From: Sphingomonadales bacterium 28-55-16
GTDB lineage: Bacteria; Pseudomonadota; Alphaproteobacteria; Sphingomonadales; Sphingomonadaceae
Direction: 5' to 3'
DNA: 64,000 bases
Assembly: GCA_002278855.1 (NCBI GenBank)
Contig: NCGG01000007.1
Span: forward strand, 1-64,000
The notes under the pieces were generated by a model that was not told where the DNA came from, did not search any database, and was given only the letters and a program-made list of their open reading frames with translations. This document shows, piece by piece, positions 62,283-64,000 of this stretch. The position numbers and the translations under genes are program-made. Each line of letters starts with the position of its first letter. Positions within the stretch are counted from its first letter, which is position 1.

Positions 62283-64000
62283 TCAACGCGGTTCCGGCAC
62301 GGGTCGTTCCGCGGGCGGCGCGGCTTGAACATTTGCCCCATCACGATCAAGCTTGATTTCAAGCGGTACACCGCCAACATCCGTATTCACGATTACGCCT
62401 TGGTCTTGATCAATCCGGACCTCGGCATCCCCGATATCGATGGGCAGCTCCTGCAAATCAGGCAAGTCCAATGGTTCAATAGGGCCTTCGGGATCAGGGG
62501 ACTTTCGGCTTTGCGGCGCGGCGGCTGGCGCAGCATTTCGAATAGATTGTGCCATGAAATCGCGCCATATCCGCGCAGGCAGCCCACCGCCATTTACGCC
62601 GCGCAAAGGTGTATTGTCGTCATTGCCGATCCATACGCCCACAACCAAGTCACCTGCAAAACCGATAAACAGCGCATCGCGGCTGTCCTGGCTAGTGCCG
62701 GTTTTACCATATGCCGGAATGGACAAACGCGCCGCGCGCGCCGTACCCTTGTTGACCGTTGCCCCCAATAAATCGAGCAACATGCGGTGCATGCGCCCAC
62801 TAAAGGCGCGTGGGCCGGAAAACAGCCATTCGATCCAGCCCTGCTCTTCGCGCTTAAACGCATGGGGCTCGACCGGCCATTGATTGCTCGCCACCCCAGC
62901 ATAAGCGGATGTCAGCTCAATCAATGTCACGCCGGAACTGCCAAGCGCAAGGCTTGGATCCAGCGTCAACGGGCTCCGTATGCCGAGGTCTTGCGCTGCT
63001 TGCTCGACTTCTTGGCCGCCTACTTTTTGATAAAGCCGCACCGCTGCAACATTGCTCGACTGGGCAAATGCCTGCTCAAGTGTGATATCCCCGCGATAGC
63101 GTTGCCCCGAATTTTTGGGACGATACGCACCTTCGTTGATAGGCGTATCCGCAATCATGGACTGCGGGGTCATCCCGGAACGTAAAGCCGCCAAATAGAC
63201 AAATAATTTGAACGTAGACCCCGGTTGCCGCTTTGCCTGCGTCGCGCGGTTGAAAGCAGAATCCTTATAGCTTTTGCCCCCGACCATCGCGACAACTTCG
63301 CCATTGGGACGCATAGCAACCAACGCGATTTGCGCACTGCCGACGCCAGAGCGCGCCACCACCTTGCGCGCAATATTTTGCAAGCGCGCATCAAGGGTTG
63401 TGGTCATCTGCACGTCGGCATAGCCGCTTTCAGTCAGCAACCGTGCTTGCGGGATTGCCCAGTCGGCAAAATAGGTGCCCGTGGGTAAAGTCTCGCGTAC
63501 ACGCACGTCCAGCCGCGCCACAGGGGTGGCATCGGCCTTGGCTTGGCTGATAGCCTTATTGGCGACCATTGCCCTTAGAACGAGCTTAGCGCGCTTTGCA
63601 GCGCGTTCCGGGTTCTTGGTCGGGGCCAAGCGCGATGGCGCTTGCACAAGGCCTGCCAGCATGGCCGATTGGCTCAATGTCAAACGCTCCGGCTGGCGGT
63701 AGAAATAATGTAAGGATGCGGCGCGCAGGCCGTATACATTGTCGCCAAAATAGACGTTGGATAAATAGCGCCCTAGGATTTCATCCTTCGTCAACCGTCC
63801 TTCGAGCCAGAAGGCAATGAGCATCTCCCGCGCCTTTCGCGTGAGGTTTCGCTCCGGTGTCAGAAACGTAAATTTTGCAAGCTGCTGGGTAATCGTGCTT
63901 CCACCCTGCGTCATACCGCTGCCAAAAGCATTCGACCAAGCGGCGCGGGCAAGTCCGCGCGGGTCAATACCAAAGTGCGAATAAAAACGCCGGTCCTCAA
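62283..64000 (-). CDS. Class A penicillin-binding protein (PBP1-like), 5' end missing
   Basis: This bifunctional murein synthase is cut by the right edge of the window. The glycosyltransferase domain shows EDRRFYSHFGIDPRG (catalytic Glu, near 63995) and GGSTITQQLAK. The transpeptidase domain shows the SxxK in PGSTFKLF, SxN in QSSNVAAV and KTGT in GKTGTSQD. The tail is acidic and Pro-rich. Its C-terminal end is only 30 bases from the start of the membrane protease gene, suggesting an operon. I cannot tell whether it is PBP1a- or PBP1c-type. Confidence 0.93.
   Translation of the reverse strand, partial: EDRRFYSHFGIDPRGLARAAWSNAFGSGMTQGGSTITQQLAKFTFLTPERNLTRKAREMLIAFWLEGRLTKDEILGRYLSNVYFGDNVYGLRAASLHYFYRQPERLTLSQSAMLAGLVQAPSRLAPTKNPERAAKRAKLVLRAMVANKAISQAKADATPVARLDVRVRETLPTGTYFADWAIPQARLLTESGYADVQMTTTLDARLQNIARKVVARSGVGSAQIALVAMRPNGEVVAMVGGKSYKDSAFNRATQAKRQPGSTFKLFVYLAALRSGMTPQSMIADTPINEGAYRPKNSGQRYRGDITLEQAFAQSSNVAAVRLYQKVGGQEVEQAAQDLGIRSPLTLDPSLALGSSGVTLIELTSAYAGVASNQWPVEPHAFKREEQGWIEWLFSGPRAFSGRMHRMLLDLLGATVNKGTARAARLSIPAYGKTGTSQDSRDALFIGFAGDLVVGVWIGNDDNTPLRGVNGGGLPARIWRDFMAQSIRNAAPAAAPQSRKSPDPEGPIEPLDLPDLQELPIDIGDAEVRIDQDQGVIVNTDVGGVPLEIKLDRDGANVQAAPPAERPVPEPR

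Overview
This window is chromosomal DNA of an alphaproteobacterium, most likely a member of the Sphingomonadales (Sphingopyxis/Sphingorhabdus-like). I infer this from the kinds of protein present rather than from any database comparison. They include an Oar-type TonB-dependent receptor, a LOV-HTH photoreceptor of the Erythrobacter EL222 type, paired pimeloyl-CoA-dehydrogenase-like subunits, PHA genes, an FnrL-type regulator and secreted sphingomonad-type enzymes. The window is densely coded and nearly all of it is housekeeping or metabolic. I see no prophage, insertion sequence or CRISPR array.

Layout. 0.6-4.1 kb: a large TonB receptor with its own terminator. 4.5-12.2 kb: a DUF808 membrane protein, then secE-nusG and the split ribosomal operons rplKA and rplJL. 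An oppositely oriented four-gene cassette (NTF2-like, GNAT, nitrilase, EamA exporter) lies between rplA and rplJ. 12.3-17.2 kb: apt, a lipoprotein methyltransferase, a thioesterase, an AlaC-like aminotransferase and a DEAD-box helicase. 17.3-27.1 kb: carbon storage and acyl-CoA metabolism (phaC, two acyl-CoA dehydrogenases, a phasin, phaB) mixed with clpS, an atypical SDR, a 2-hydroxychromene-2-carboxylate isomerase-like protein, murA and the LOV-HTH gene. 27.2-31.4 kb: the operon mrp / molybdenum hydroxylase / hemH. 31.5-41.1 kb: hflK-hflC-degP, two peptidase-family enzymes, an ABC ATPase with nadB, a small zinc-finger protein and fnrL. 41.3-45.0 kb: tRNA-Met, a 2H phosphoesterase, the rpsF-rpsR-rplI operon and an Mpl-like ligase. 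45.2-51.2 kb: ldcA and a fatty-acid operon (fabD, crotonase, fabG, acpP, fabF, mltG). 51.2-64 kb: an alkylsulfatase, priA, transaldolase, folE, nadC, RNase T2, a DUF4112 protein, a solitary solute-binding lipoprotein, a membrane-bound serine protease and a class A PBP cut by the window end.

How the genes work together. PhaB makes the 3-hydroxyacyl-CoA monomer, PhaC polymerises it and the phasin coats the granule. TGC-N3-GCA sites upstream of phaC and the phasin suggest a shared PhaR-type repressor. LdcA and Mpl are a divergent pair that fits murein-peptide recycling. NadB and NadC are two of the three de novo NAD steps, with NadA not in the window. HflK, HflC and DegP form an envelope quality-control set.

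Most worth a second look are the nitrilase/GNAT/NTF2-like/EamA cassette, the LOV-HTH photoreceptor, the phasin locus (two possible starts, operator cluster, structured 3' UTR), the crotonase lacking both catalytic glutamates inside the fab operon, the RNase T2 with Gln for Glu in CAS-2, the molybdenum hydroxylase without its Fe-S partner, and the tripartite membrane protease near the right edge.
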